Below, one piece after another: positions 1 to 6,496 of a stretch of DNA of 64,000 nucleotides. The position numbers were made by a program, and so were the translations under genes. Each line of letters opens with the position of its first letter. The first letter of the stretch is position 1. The stretch is from NCBI GenBank assembly GCA_046349515.1, contig JAXMCE010000008.1, positions 62,001 through 126,000 of the forward strand, in the 5' to 3' direction. Under the pieces are notes generated by a model, which was not told where the DNA came from, ran no database searches, and was given only the letters and a program-made list of their open reading frames with translations. Source of the stretch: JBGPGW01 sp046349515. GTDB lineage: Bacteria > Pseudomonadota > Alphaproteobacteria > CADEGL01.

Positions 1-249
1 GGCTTCGCGCTCGCCGTCGCCATCGCCAAGGCGCGGACGGGCGAGGCGGCAGGCCGCGTCGCCGCCATCTGCCACCAGGTCCACGCGGCCATGGGATTCA
101 CCCAGGAGCATCCGCTCCACTTCGCGACGCGCCGCCTCTGGTCGTGGCGTGACGAATTCGGCAACGAAACTTTCTGGCAGGAGCGCATCGGCCGCCTCAT
201 CGCGGCAGCCGGCGGCGAGGCGCTCTGGCCGACCCTCGTCGGGATGTGA
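1..249 (+). CDS. acyl-CoA dehydrogenase, C-terminal fragment (cut by window edge)
   Basis: This is the last 82 residues of a flavin-dependent acyl-CoA dehydrogenase, which would desaturate an acyl-CoA between C2 and C3. The visible part is the C-terminal helical domain. It includes the stretch ICHQVHAAMGFTQEHPLHFA and the closing RRLWSWRDEFGNETFW segment typical of acyl-CoA dehydrogenases of terpenoid, steroid or branched-acid pathways. The start and catalytic base lie upstream of the window. A CoA transferase gene starts 19 bases downstream, followed by an enoyl-CoA hydratase-like gene, so this looks like one acyl-CoA catabolic operon. The substrate cannot be told from the fragment. Confidence 0.8.
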   Translation, partial: GFALAVAIAKARTGEAAGRVAAICHQVHAAMGFTQEHPLHFATRRLWSWRDEFGNETFWQERIGRLIAAAGGEALWPTLVGM

Positions 250-268
250 GCGCTGGCCGGGCCCAATC

Positions 269-1534
269 ATGACCGAGAAGAGCGCATCGAAGACGAGCGT
301 GCTCAAGGACGGCCCGCTCAGCGGAATCCGGGTGCTCGATCTCACGAGCGTCATCATGGGGCCGTTCGCGACCCACATCCTCGCGGATCTGGGGGCCGAC
401 GTGATCAAGGTCGAAAGCCCGGAGGGCGACTCGCTCCGCTATCACCGCCCGCTCCGGAGCCCGGCGATGAGCGGAAACATCCTAAACCTTCATCGCAATA
501 AACGAGGAATAATCCTTGATTTAAAACGAGAAGAATGTCGGTCGGCTCTCGACTGCCTGATTGCCAAGGCCGACGTCTTCGTCCACAGCATGCGCCCCAA
601 GGCGATCGATCGCCTCGGGTACGGATATGACCGGGTGCGCGCCCTCCGCCCGGACATCATCTATTGCGGCGCCTACGGCTTCGGCGCGCGCGGCCCCTAC
701 GGCGACAAGGCGGCCTATGACGACGTCATCCAGGCGGCCTCCGGCATCGCGGCGCTCATCGGCGCGGTCGAGGGGGAGCCCCGCTACGTGCCCACGGTCA
801 TCTGCGACAAGATGGCGGGCCAGGCCGCGGCCTACGCGATCCTCGCCGCCCTCTTTCACCGCGAGCGCGGCGGCGGCGGACAGGCGATCGAAGTGCCCAT
901 GTTCGAGACCATCGTCGAGCTCAACTTCTTCGAGCACATCAACGGCTTCGCCTTCGAGCCGCCGCTCGGCGGCCCTGGCTATGCGCGCCTTCTCAACAAG
1001 GCGCGGCATCCCTACCGCACGGCGGACGGGCACCTCTGCATCCTTCCCTACTCCGACCGCAACTGGCAGGACCTCTACGATTTCCTCGGGCGCCACGACC
1101 TCAAGGACGATCCGCGTTTCGTGACCATGCCCGACCGCGTCGCGCATATCGACATCCTCTACGGCATGATCGAGGCCGAGGCGCCGAAGCGGACCACCGC
1201 CGCCTGGGTTGCGTTCTGCGATGGCGCAAGCATCCCCTGCATGCCGGTGATGCGTCTCGAGGATCTGCCCGACGACCCGCATGTGAAGGCGGTCGGCCTC
1301 TTCCAGCCGGCCGAGCACCCAAGCGAGGGGCCCTATCGCGCGATCCGCGCGCCTGTCACCTTGAGCGCGTCCCCCTTCCGCATCCGCCGCCACGCGCCGC
1401 GCCTGGGCGAGCACACGGAAGAGGTGCTGGCAGAGGCGGGACTCAGTCGTGATGAGATCGCGCGCATCACCGAATCCGCTTCGCCGGCGACAGTGCCGAG
1501 CAAGGGCAAGCACGCGGGAAAGGCGAGGCCATGA
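269..1534 (+). CDS. CaiB/BaiF (class III) CoA transferase
   Basis: 421-residue formyl-CoA-transferase-like enzyme that would move CoA between carboxylic acids. The N-terminus GIRVLDLTSVIMGPFATHIL followed by LGADVIKVE is the family signature, and the LNLHRNKRGIILDLK block is the usual NRNKRS-type motif. The ATG start is chosen because it lies directly before this conserved beginning; an open frame upstream has no family similarity. The stop overlaps the next start by ATGA, so translation is probably coupled with the enoyl-CoA hydratase-like gene. About 60 bases near base 480 are conspicuously AT-rich with rare TTA, ATA and AGA-type codons, although the protein motif there is intact. Substrate unknown. 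Confidence 0.88.
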   Translation: MTEKSASKTSVLKDGPLSGIRVLDLTSVIMGPFATHILADLGADVIKVESPEGDSLRYHRPLRSPAMSGNILNLHRNKRGIILDLKREECRSALDCLIAKADVFVHSMRPKAIDRLGYGYDRVRALRPDIIYCGAYGFGARGPYGDKAAYDDVIQAASGIAALIGAVEGEPRYVPTVICDKMAGQAAAYAILAALFHRERGGGGQAIEVPMFETIVELNFFEHINGFAFEPPLGGPGYARLLNKARHPYRTADGHLCILPYSDRNWQDLYDFLGRHDLKDDPRFVTMPDRVAHIDILYGMIEAEAPKRTTAAWVAFCDGASIPCMPVMRLEDLPDDPHVKAVGLFQPAEHPSEGPYRAIRAPVTLSASPFRIRRHAPRLGEHTEEVLAEAGLSRDEIARITESASPATVPSKGKHAGKARP

Positions 1535-2310
1535 CCGAGCATCTCAAATTCTCCATTGCCGATGGCGTCGCGCGCATCGTGCTCGATCGGCCCGAACGCA
1601 TGAACGCCTTCACCTTCGCCATGGTCGACGCCTGGGCGGACGCGCTCGTCGAGTGCCGGACAAACCCGGACGTCAAAGTCGTGCTCGTGACCGGCACGGG
1701 GAAGGCCTTCTGCAGCGGGGGCGACATCGTCGAGATGGGCGACCGGCTCAACCAGACGCCCGAGCAGCGCAAGGCCGAGCTCGCGCACCGCATCCAGCGC
1801 ATTCCCTTGGCGCTCGAGGACCTGGACAAGCCGGTGATCGCAGCGGTGAACGGCGTCGCGACGGGGGCCGGCATGGATCTCGCCCTCATGTGCGACATCC
1901 GCTACGCGGCCGAGAGCGCGCGCTTCGCCGAGACCTACATCAAGGTCGGCCTCGTCCCGGGCGCCGGCGGCGCGCACTTCCTGCCGCGGCTTGTCGGGCT
2001 CTCGAAGGCGATGGAGCTGTTCTTCACCGGCGACTTCGTCGATGCCGCTGAGGCGCTGCGCTTGGGCATCGTCAACAAGGTCTTCCCCGACGACCGGCTC
2101 ATGCCCGAGGCGGACGCGCTCGCGGCGAAGCTCGCGCAATCCTCGGCTCCGGCGCTCCGCCTCATAAAGCGCGCGCTCACAGCGAGCTTGCGGAACGATC
2201 TCCGCACCAACCTCGATCTCGTCTCGTCCCACTACGCCGTCGCGACCTCGACCGCGGAGCACCGCGCCGCGGTCGACGCCTTCATCGCCAAGCGCGGCGA
2301 GAAGCGCTAG
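1531..2310 (+). CDS. enoyl-CoA hydratase/isomerase family protein
   Basis: 259-residue crotonase-fold enzyme, normal length for the family. The oxyanion-hole segments GKAFCSGGDIVEMG and AAVNGVATGAGMDLALMCD are present. The two acids of classical hydratase are altered: the first position reads Asp (GAGMD rather than GGGCE) and the second, in FAETYIKVGLVPG, lacks the glutamate of the usual QPEI motif. It may therefore be an isomerase, a retro-aldol or hydrolase-type crotonase, or a specialised hydratase. It overlaps the CoA transferase gene by four bases and ends tail to tail with the aquaporin gene, again overlapping by four bases. Confidence 0.87.
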   Translation: MTEHLKFSIADGVARIVLDRPERMNAFTFAMVDAWADALVECRTNPDVKVVLVTGTGKAFCSGGDIVEMGDRLNQTPEQRKAELAHRIQRIPLALEDLDKPVIAAVNGVATGAGMDLALMCDIRYAAESARFAETYIKVGLVPGAGGAHFLPRLVGLSKAMELFFTGDFVDAAEALRLGIVNKVFPDDRLMPEADALAAKLAQSSAPALRLIKRALTASLRNDLRTNLDLVSSHYAVATSTAEHRAAVDAFIAKRGEKR

Positions 2311-2978
2311 GCGCTTCGAGGCGCGGCCAACAGCCAGCGGAAGACGAGCGCCGCGGCGGCGGCACCCGCGCATTCGGCCAGGACGAAGGCGGGAACATCT
2401 CCAGGCGCGATGCCGGTGAAGGTATTGGTGAGCGCGCGCGCGAGCGTCACCGTCGGATTCGCGAAGGACGTCGAAGCCGTGAACCAGTAGGCCGCGCCGA
2501 TATAGGCCGCGACCGCATAGGGCACGGCCGCGGCGCGCGAGCGCGCGCATGACGCGATCACCGCGATGAGGCCAAAGGTCGCGACGAACTCGCTGAAGGC
2601 TTGGGGCCAGCCGTCGCGCGCCTTGGTCGAGAGCATGACGAGAGGTTCGGCGAACATGAGATGGGCGACGAAGACGCCCATGACGGCGCCGAATAGCTGT
2701 GCCGCGACATAGAACGGCACGTCGGTCCAGGCGAGCTCGCGCCGGAATGCGGCCGTCAACGTCACCACCGGATTGAAGTGCGCGCCCGAGATGGGACCGA
2801 AGGTGAGGATGAGGGCGACGAGGGCCGCGACGGTCGCGGCCGTGTTGGCCAGCAGCGCCACCGCTTCGTTTCCGCCGGCGAGCCGCTCGGCCATGATTCC
2901 CGAGCCCACGACGGCCGCGAGAAGGAACGCCGTTCCCAGCGCCTCGCCCGCGAAGGCGCGGTGCGTCGCGTCCCTCAT
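2307..2978 (-). CDS. aqpS: aquaglyceroporin of the arsenic-operon type (AqpS-like)
   Basis: 223-residue MIP-family channel of the inner membrane with about six hydrophobic helices. The two half-helix motifs are NPV (ISGAHFNPVVTL) and NPT (SFANPTVTLARAL) in place of the standard NPA pairs, a variation common in aquaglyceroporins. The chosen ATG overlaps the stop of the acetyltransferase gene as ATGA; a longer start would run far into that gene. As the last gene of an ars operon it is best read as the exit for arsenite made by ArsC, as known for Sinorhizobium meliloti AqpS. No ArsB or Acr3 pump is present in the operon, which supports this role. Substrate is inferred. Confidence 0.82.
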   Translation of the reverse strand: MRDATHRAFAGEALGTAFLLAAVVGSGIMAERLAGGNEAVALLANTAATVAALVALILTFGPISGAHFNPVVTLTAAFRRELAWTDVPFYVAAQLFGAVMGVFVAHLMFAEPLVMLSTKARDGWPQAFSEFVATFGLIAVIASCARSRAAAVPYAVAAYIGAAYWFTASTSFANPTVTLARALTNTFTGIAPGDVPAFVLAECAGAAAAALVFRWLLAAPRSA

Positions 2979-3436
2979 CGCGTCACGGGAAGCGTTCGCG
3001 CCATGGCGACCGCAGTTGCGGGACACAGTGTCGTGAACTCGCGCGTCTTTGCGATCGGCGCCGGCACGGCTGTTCGCTCGGTCCGGCGAAAATCGAGGTT
3101 CGCGAAGAACCCTTCGGCCGTCATGGTCAGAAGATAGATTGTTCGCACACCGTCCCGCGCCGCCGCGTCGAGCGTGCCGCGGACGAGCGCGCGGCCGATG
3201 CCGTTCCGCTGCCGGCTGCGCGGCACCACCACCGAGCGAAGGAGCGCATCGCTCCCGTAGACCTCGAGACCCGCATAGCCGAGCGGAACCCCGTCAGCGC
3301 CAACCGCGGCAAAGAAGCGCTTGCAACCCCCATCGAGGTCTTGGGTCGGCAAGTCCGCTTCTTCGAGCGCTGCCCTCAAGGTCGCCATCTCCGCGTCGGC
3401 GAGAGGCCTGATCGTCGGCGGCGGAATCATGGGCAT
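2975..3436 (-). CDS. GNAT acetyltransferase of the arsenic operon (ArsN-like)
   Basis: 153-residue GNAT-fold N-acetyltransferase. The acetyl-CoA binding segment RSVVVPRSRQRNGIGRALVR fits the R/Q-x-x-G-x-G/A motif, and LTMTAEGFFANLDFRRTER is the usual C-terminal GNAT strand. Proteins of this type within ars operons are called ArsN2; the related ArsN1 acetylates the organoarsenical antibiotic arsinothricin, but the substrate of the ArsN2 type is not settled. The gene begins one base after arsC ends and its stop overlaps the aquaporin start, so it is translated within the ars transcript. A second ATG two codons in (MPM) is an equally possible start. Confidence 0.78.
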   Translation of the reverse strand: MPMIPPPTIRPLADAEMATLRAALEEADLPTQDLDGGCKRFFAAVGADGVPLGYAGLEVYGSDALLRSVVVPRSRQRNGIGRALVRGTLDAAARDGVRTIYLLTMTAEGFFANLDFRRTERTAVPAPIAKTREFTTLCPATAVAMARTLPVTR

Positions 3437-3437
3437 C

Positions 3438-3944
3438 TCAAGCGGGGACTGTTCCCTGTCCGATTCGGTCGACTGCGCGTTTGAGCGACATGGAATCGAG
3501 GGATTTGATTGGAAGGCTCGTGAAAAGCTTGATTCGGTTTTCGAGTTCGCGAAAGGCCTTGCGAAAGGCCGCGCGCCTCTCGACCTCCGGCCCTTCGGCC
3601 GCGGCCGGATCGGCCAAGCCCCAATGCGCTGTCATGGGTTGCCCGGGCCAGACCGGACATGGCTCGTTCGCCGCCGCGTCGCAAACGGTGAAGACGAAAT
3701 CCATCTTCGGTGCGTCGGCCCTGGCGAAGACATCCCAGCTCTTGCTCGAAAGCCCGTCGACCGGAAGCGCGGCCTCGCGAAGCTGGGCGAGTGCAAGAGG
3801 GTTTGGCTCCGGCTTCGGATAGCTTCCGGCGCTATGGGCCTTGAACCGCCCCCGGCCCCAATGGTTGAGCAAGGCCTCGGCCATGATGCTCCGCGCCGAA
3901 TTGCCGGTGCAGAGGAAGAGGACGTTGTAGACCGTCCCGCTCAT
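3438..3944 (-). CDS. arsC: arsenate reductase, thioredoxin-coupled type
   Basis: 168-residue cytoplasmic enzyme of the low-molecular-weight phosphatase fold that reduces arsenate to arsenite. The P-loop FLCTGNSARS carries nucleophile Cys12 and Arg18. Cys88 and Cys96 (TVCDAAANEPCPVWPG) match the redox-relay cysteines of thioredoxin-linked ArsC. The ATG is placed just ahead of the P-loop strand; an upstream extension is Arg-rich and overlaps arsI, so it was rejected. It lies 13 bases after arsI and one base before the acetyltransferase gene. The C-terminal tail is longer than in the shortest homologues but follows the common DPAAAEG...AFRELENRI pattern. Confidence 0.93.
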   Translation of the reverse strand: MSGTVYNVLFLCTGNSARSIMAEALLNHWGRGRFKAHSAGSYPKPEPNPLALAQLREAALPVDGLSSKSWDVFARADAPKMDFVFTVCDAAANEPCPVWPGQPMTAHWGLADPAAAEGPEVERRAAFRKAFRELENRIKLFTSLPIKSLDSMSLKRAVDRIGQGTVPA

Positions 3945-3957
3945 GAAGGCGTCCCGC

Positions 3958-4404
3958 TCACGGCGTCCGAGGGGCGCAGCAGGCTGCCGCTTGCGCCTTG
4001 TCCTTGAGGACCGCCGCGACATCGCGATCCTCGCCGTAGACGGTCGCGTCGCCGAACGTGACGAAGCTCTCCCACGCGATGCCCTCGGGATCGTTGACCC
4101 ACGCCTTGTCCGATCGCGCGTAGCAGCACATGGCCTGCTTCTGTTCGAGGATCGAGCGTCCTGCTTCGGAAAGACGGGTGCTTATCGTGCCGAGTTCGTC
4201 TTCCGATTCGACCTGGATGCCGAGGTGATCGAGCCCTGGTGTCTTGGCGCGCGTCGAGATCGCGAAATTGACGCGCGGATCTTCGAGCATCCATTTGGCG
4301 TAATCGGGTTTCACCACCGTTGGCTGTGCGCCGAACAGCTGAGCATAGAAGCCGATCGAGCGATCGAGATCGCTAACGGTGAGATGGACGTGAAAGCGCT
4401 TCAT
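3958..4404 (-). CDS. arsI: ArsI-type C-As lyase (VOC-family dioxygenase)
   Basis: 148-residue vicinal-oxygen-chelate protein. ArsI uses Fe(II) and O2 to cleave the carbon-arsenic bond of trivalent organoarsenicals such as methylarsenite, releasing arsenite. The sequence starts MKRFHVHLTVSDLDRSIGFY. It has candidate metal ligands His5, His60 and Glu112 and the diagnostic vicinal pair Cys93-Cys94 in QAMCCYARSDKAWV, which in ArsI binds the arsenical. A further Cys pair sits near the C-terminus (AACCAP). Many databases call such proteins CadI or glyoxalase; the CC motif and the ars context favour ArsI. The start overlaps the end of arsR by about 30 bases. Confidence 0.87.
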   Translation of the reverse strand: MKRFHVHLTVSDLDRSIGFYAQLFGAQPTVVKPDYAKWMLEDPRVNFAISTRAKTPGLDHLGIQVESEDELGTISTRLSEAGRSILEQKQAMCCYARSDKAWVNDPEGIAWESFVTFGDATVYGEDRDVAAVLKDKAQAAACCAPRTP

Positions 4405-4762
4405 GGGACTTCCTCTTCGTCTTCGGGGCGCAGGACGGTTGGGCCTTCGATGTGCCGGGTATTCCACACAGCTCGGGGCGGCCCTGGCAGCAATCCTCCA
4501 TGAGATAGGTCATGAGGTCGCGCATGCCGTCGAAATCGGCGGTGTAGATGATCGAGCGGCCTTCCCGGCGCGCGAGGACAAGGCCCGCGCGGCTGAGGAT
4601 CGCGAGATGGGCGGACATGGTGTTGGCCGGCACGTCGAGGGCACGGGCGATCTCGCCCGCGGCGAGACCCTCGGGGCCGACCCGGACCAAGCGACGGAAC
4701 ACTTCGAGCCGGCTCGGTTGCGCGAGAGCGGACAGGGCGTCGACAGCGTCTTTAATATCCAT
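4373..4762 (-). CDS. arsR: ArsR-family arsenic-responsive repressor
   Basis: 129-residue winged-helix repressor heading the ars operon. The HTH region is EIARALDVPANTMSAHLAIL, followed by the wing VLARREGRSIIYT. Likely metalloid ligands are Cys91 and Cys92 with Cys99 (EDCCQGRPELCG), near the C-terminus. This recalls the Acidithiobacillus ferrooxidans type rather than the classical ELCVCDL motif in the DNA-binding domain. The ATG start lies inside the operator palindrome and about one base after the predicted transcription start. A longer frame reading through the promoter was rejected. It should repress its own operon and be released by As(III) or a trivalent organoarsenical. Confidence 0.9.
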   Translation of the reverse strand: MDIKDAVDALSALAQPSRLEVFRRLVRVGPEGLAAGEIARALDVPANTMSAHLAILSRAGLVLARREGRSIIYTADFDGMRDLMTYLMEDCCQGRPELCGIPGTSKAQPSCAPKTKRKSHEALSRPSHR

Positions 4763-4778
4763 ATTTCGAGAAATATGG
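4759..4778. promoter_or_regulatory. ArsR operator palindrome over the arsR start
   Basis: Perfect 9-base arms CCATATTTC and GAAATATGG are separated by two bases (GA). The site covers the arsR start codon and the predicted -10 hexamer, so a bound ArsR dimer would block transcription. It is strikingly AT-rich against its surroundings, as expected for an ArsR site. Binding itself is inferred. Confidence 0.78.
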
Positions 4779-4798
4779 AAACTTAATCGTGCTGTCAA
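4770..4798 (-). promoter_or_regulatory. sigma-70-type promoter of the ars operon
   Basis: On the minus strand a consensus -35 TTGACA is followed after 17 bases by a -10-like TATTTC. The start of transcription would fall at about 4763, immediately before the arsR ATG, implying a leaderless or nearly leaderless mRNA. No Shine-Dalgarno sequence is seen before arsR, which agrees. Confidence 0.65.
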
Positions 4799-4835
4799 GC
4801 CGGACCCTGTCTGCTCGGCCCATGCCGGAGGCCCC

Positions 4836-5204
4836 TCAAGCCCGCCCGAAGATGCGGCGCAACTCCCCCTTCGCGCGTTGGAGCACCCGGCGGCGCGTGG
4901 CCGGCAGGTTCGTGCCCGCGCGGTTGATGTAAAAGTTGAGCATGGACATGGCCGACTGGAAGGGCGTGCCCTTCCGCCGTGTGCTGGCCTCGGCCGAGCG
5001 CTTGAGCGAGCGCGCGATCGCGCGAGGATCATCCCAGGTGAACACATCGGGTTCGAGGTCGAGCGCGAAGCTCCGCCGCGTCACCGCGCCCGACCAGGAC
5101 CGGGTCGACAGCTTTCGCCCCGGTCCTTTCTTCGGCCTGCGAGTCTTGGCCGTGCGCTCGCTCGCACCTAGGTGCTTCGGTCGCACGCCTCCTCGCTTGC
5201 GCAA
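4836..5204 (-). CDS. DUF3175 family protein
   Basis: Roughly 120-residue basic cytoplasmic protein of unknown function. The core, WSGAVTRRSFALDLEPDVFTW then DDPRAIARSLKRSAEAS and the C-terminal SAMSMLNFYINRAG block, matches the DUF3175 family as I know it. The beginning is lysine/arginine-rich. The start is uncertain: no ATG lies in frame, so TTG is used here, with an in-frame GTG six codons later as alternative. The frame is continuous with that of the preceding small gene, whose TGA is six codons upstream. It is probably the last gene of the minus-strand group that begins with the dioxygenase-rhodanese fusion. Confidence 0.75.
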   Translation of the reverse strand: MRKRGGVRPKHLGASERTAKTRRPKKGPGRKLSTRSWSGAVTRRSFALDLEPDVFTWDDPRAIARSLKRSAEASTRRKGTPFQSAMSMLNFYINRAGTNLPATRRRVLQRAKGELRRIFGRA

Positions 5205-5219
5205 ATCATCATGGCGCCC

Positions 5220-5378
5220 TCACCCGCCACCCTTTCGCTTGAAGAACTGGACCGCGCGCTCGTGCTTCAGCGCGGCGGCGCGCGTCGCAAAAGTGCCGAG
5301 GTTGCGGCGCTTGCCCGTCCGCGGATCCTTCTTCCGCGAGTACAAGCGATACTTGCCGGAAGGGAGCTTGCGGATCAT
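5220..5378 (-). CDS. 52-residue conserved-looking basic protein
   Basis: A short gene encoding a protein that starts MIRKLPSGKYRLYSRKKDP, continues RTGKRRNLGTFATRAAALKH and ends FFKRKGGG. The arrangement of short beta strand, basic turn and helix recalls the small AP2-like or integrase arm-type DNA-binding fold, but no function is known to me. I recall similar short proteins in other proteobacteria but could not check. A ribosome site GGGAG lies about eight bases before the ATG, and the start is 12 bases after the ATC-hydrolase-like gene, so it belongs to that transcript. Its high Lys/Arg content suggests nucleic-acid binding. Confidence 0.65.
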   Translation of the reverse strand: MIRKLPSGKYRLYSRKKDPRTGKRRNLGTFATRAAALKHERAVQFFKRKGGG

Positions 5379-5390
5379 CCCTCGACTCCC

Positions 5391-6452
5391 TCACGGGCGG
5401 GCGGTCGTAATCTCCAGCCGGTTGGTGTCCCCGCCCTTGCCGCGGAGGGCCAGCCACCGCACCGTGCTGCCCGGCAGGTACGCGCCGACCATAGCGGGAT
5501 AGCTGGCCTCGTACCACAGGTCGCCCAACGCGCCCGCATCGTAGTCCGCGAGCGCATCGTCCTGCGGGCTTTCGCTGATCTCGATAACCGTGCGGGCGCC
5601 GTGCTCCTCGACGATGCGCGTGCGCCAGACCTCGCGCGCCGGCAGGTCGTGGTAACGGATGAAGTTGGCGGCGCTCGGCGTGATCTTCTCGTCGAGATGG
5701 GCCTTGCGCAGGCGCCGGCCGCGATCGGCGCCCCATGTCTCGAGGGCCGCCGTGACCGCCGCGCGGCCCTCGGCACCGTGACGTTCGAGCGCCGCCGTCG
5801 CCAGCGATATGAACCAGCCGCCATAGAGGCGATTGCTTCGGCGAAGCGACATCCATGCGTCTTCGAGCTCGCTTTGCGGCTTGTAATCGCGCGCAAGCTT
5901 CTCGCCGAAGGCTGTCGGCTTGCCGAGACCCAGATCTTCCGCCTCCGGCGGCATGATCCATTGGAAGTGGCAGTGGTCGTCGCCCTTCATCATGTTGATA
6001 GGGATCACGACGTTGCCGTCGGGATGGTAGGTCGAGGCGCAAGCCTGGTGGAACTCGTCGCAGTAGACGTGGCCCCATTGGTGGAAGCCGCCCTCCTTCC
6101 ACACTTCCGAGGCAGGGCAGTACGGAACGTCGAACCGCACATCGTGCGGCCGGTAGCGGCCGTTGGCCTCGAGCGCATCCTTGACGATGAAGGTGCTCGC
6201 GTTGTCCCAGCATTGGGCGAGGGTCTGCATGTTGATGGGCCGGCCGAGCGCATGGTGCGCCGCGCGCATCTCGAGGCCGCGCCAACGCCCCAGGGCGCGG
6301 AGGCCGAGGCGTACCGTCATCTCGCCCTCCTGGGCGAAGCGCCCGATCGTCTCCTTCGCGAGATACATGTAGAGCCGGCCCTGGATGCGGAGCTGCCGGT
6401 CCATGGCCGCGATCAGTTGCTCCTTGGTGATGTCGTTCGGCATCGGCGTCAT
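5391..6452 (-). CDS. L-2-amino-thiazoline-4-carboxylate hydrolase-like protein
   Basis: 353-residue soluble protein, most likely of the ATC hydrolase family, whose founding member opens the ring of 2-aminothiazoline-4-carboxylate to N-carbamoyl-cysteine. Features I match to the family are the CPASEVW segment, YCDEFHQACASTYHPD and a glycine turn before DDHCHFQW at about residues 130-190. The last third (LGDLWYEASYPAMVGAYLPG...) looks like a degenerate second copy without the cysteines. The ATG is chosen because the longer frame upstream is Arg/Gly-rich and antisense to the neighbour. It begins 44 bases after the dioxygenase-rhodanese gene, so both may act on cysteine-derived thiols. Family assignment is moderate. 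Confidence 0.6.
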   Translation of the reverse strand: MTPMPNDITKEQLIAAMDRQLRIQGRLYMYLAKETIGRFAQEGEMTVRLGLRALGRWRGLEMRAAHHALGRPINMQTLAQCWDNASTFIVKDALEANGRYRPHDVRFDVPYCPASEVWKEGGFHQWGHVYCDEFHQACASTYHPDGNVVIPINMMKGDDHCHFQWIMPPEAEDLGLGKPTAFGEKLARDYKPQSELEDAWMSLRRSNRLYGGWFISLATAALERHGAEGRAAVTAALETWGADRGRRLRKAHLDEKITPSAANFIRYHDLPAREVWRTRIVEEHGARTVIEISESPQDDALADYDAGALGDLWYEASYPAMVGAYLPGSTVRWLALRGKGGDTNRLEITTARP

Positions 6453-6496
6453 GGCGGCCTCCCTCTTCGTCGCACGCATTGCACCAACGGCCGGCG

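Noticed and set aside
4402..5047. Longer arsR reading frame starting well upstream of the operator
   Set aside because: It would run through the promoter and operator and into the DUF3175 gene; its extra N-terminus is Arg/Ser/Pro-rich and unlike ArsR proteins.
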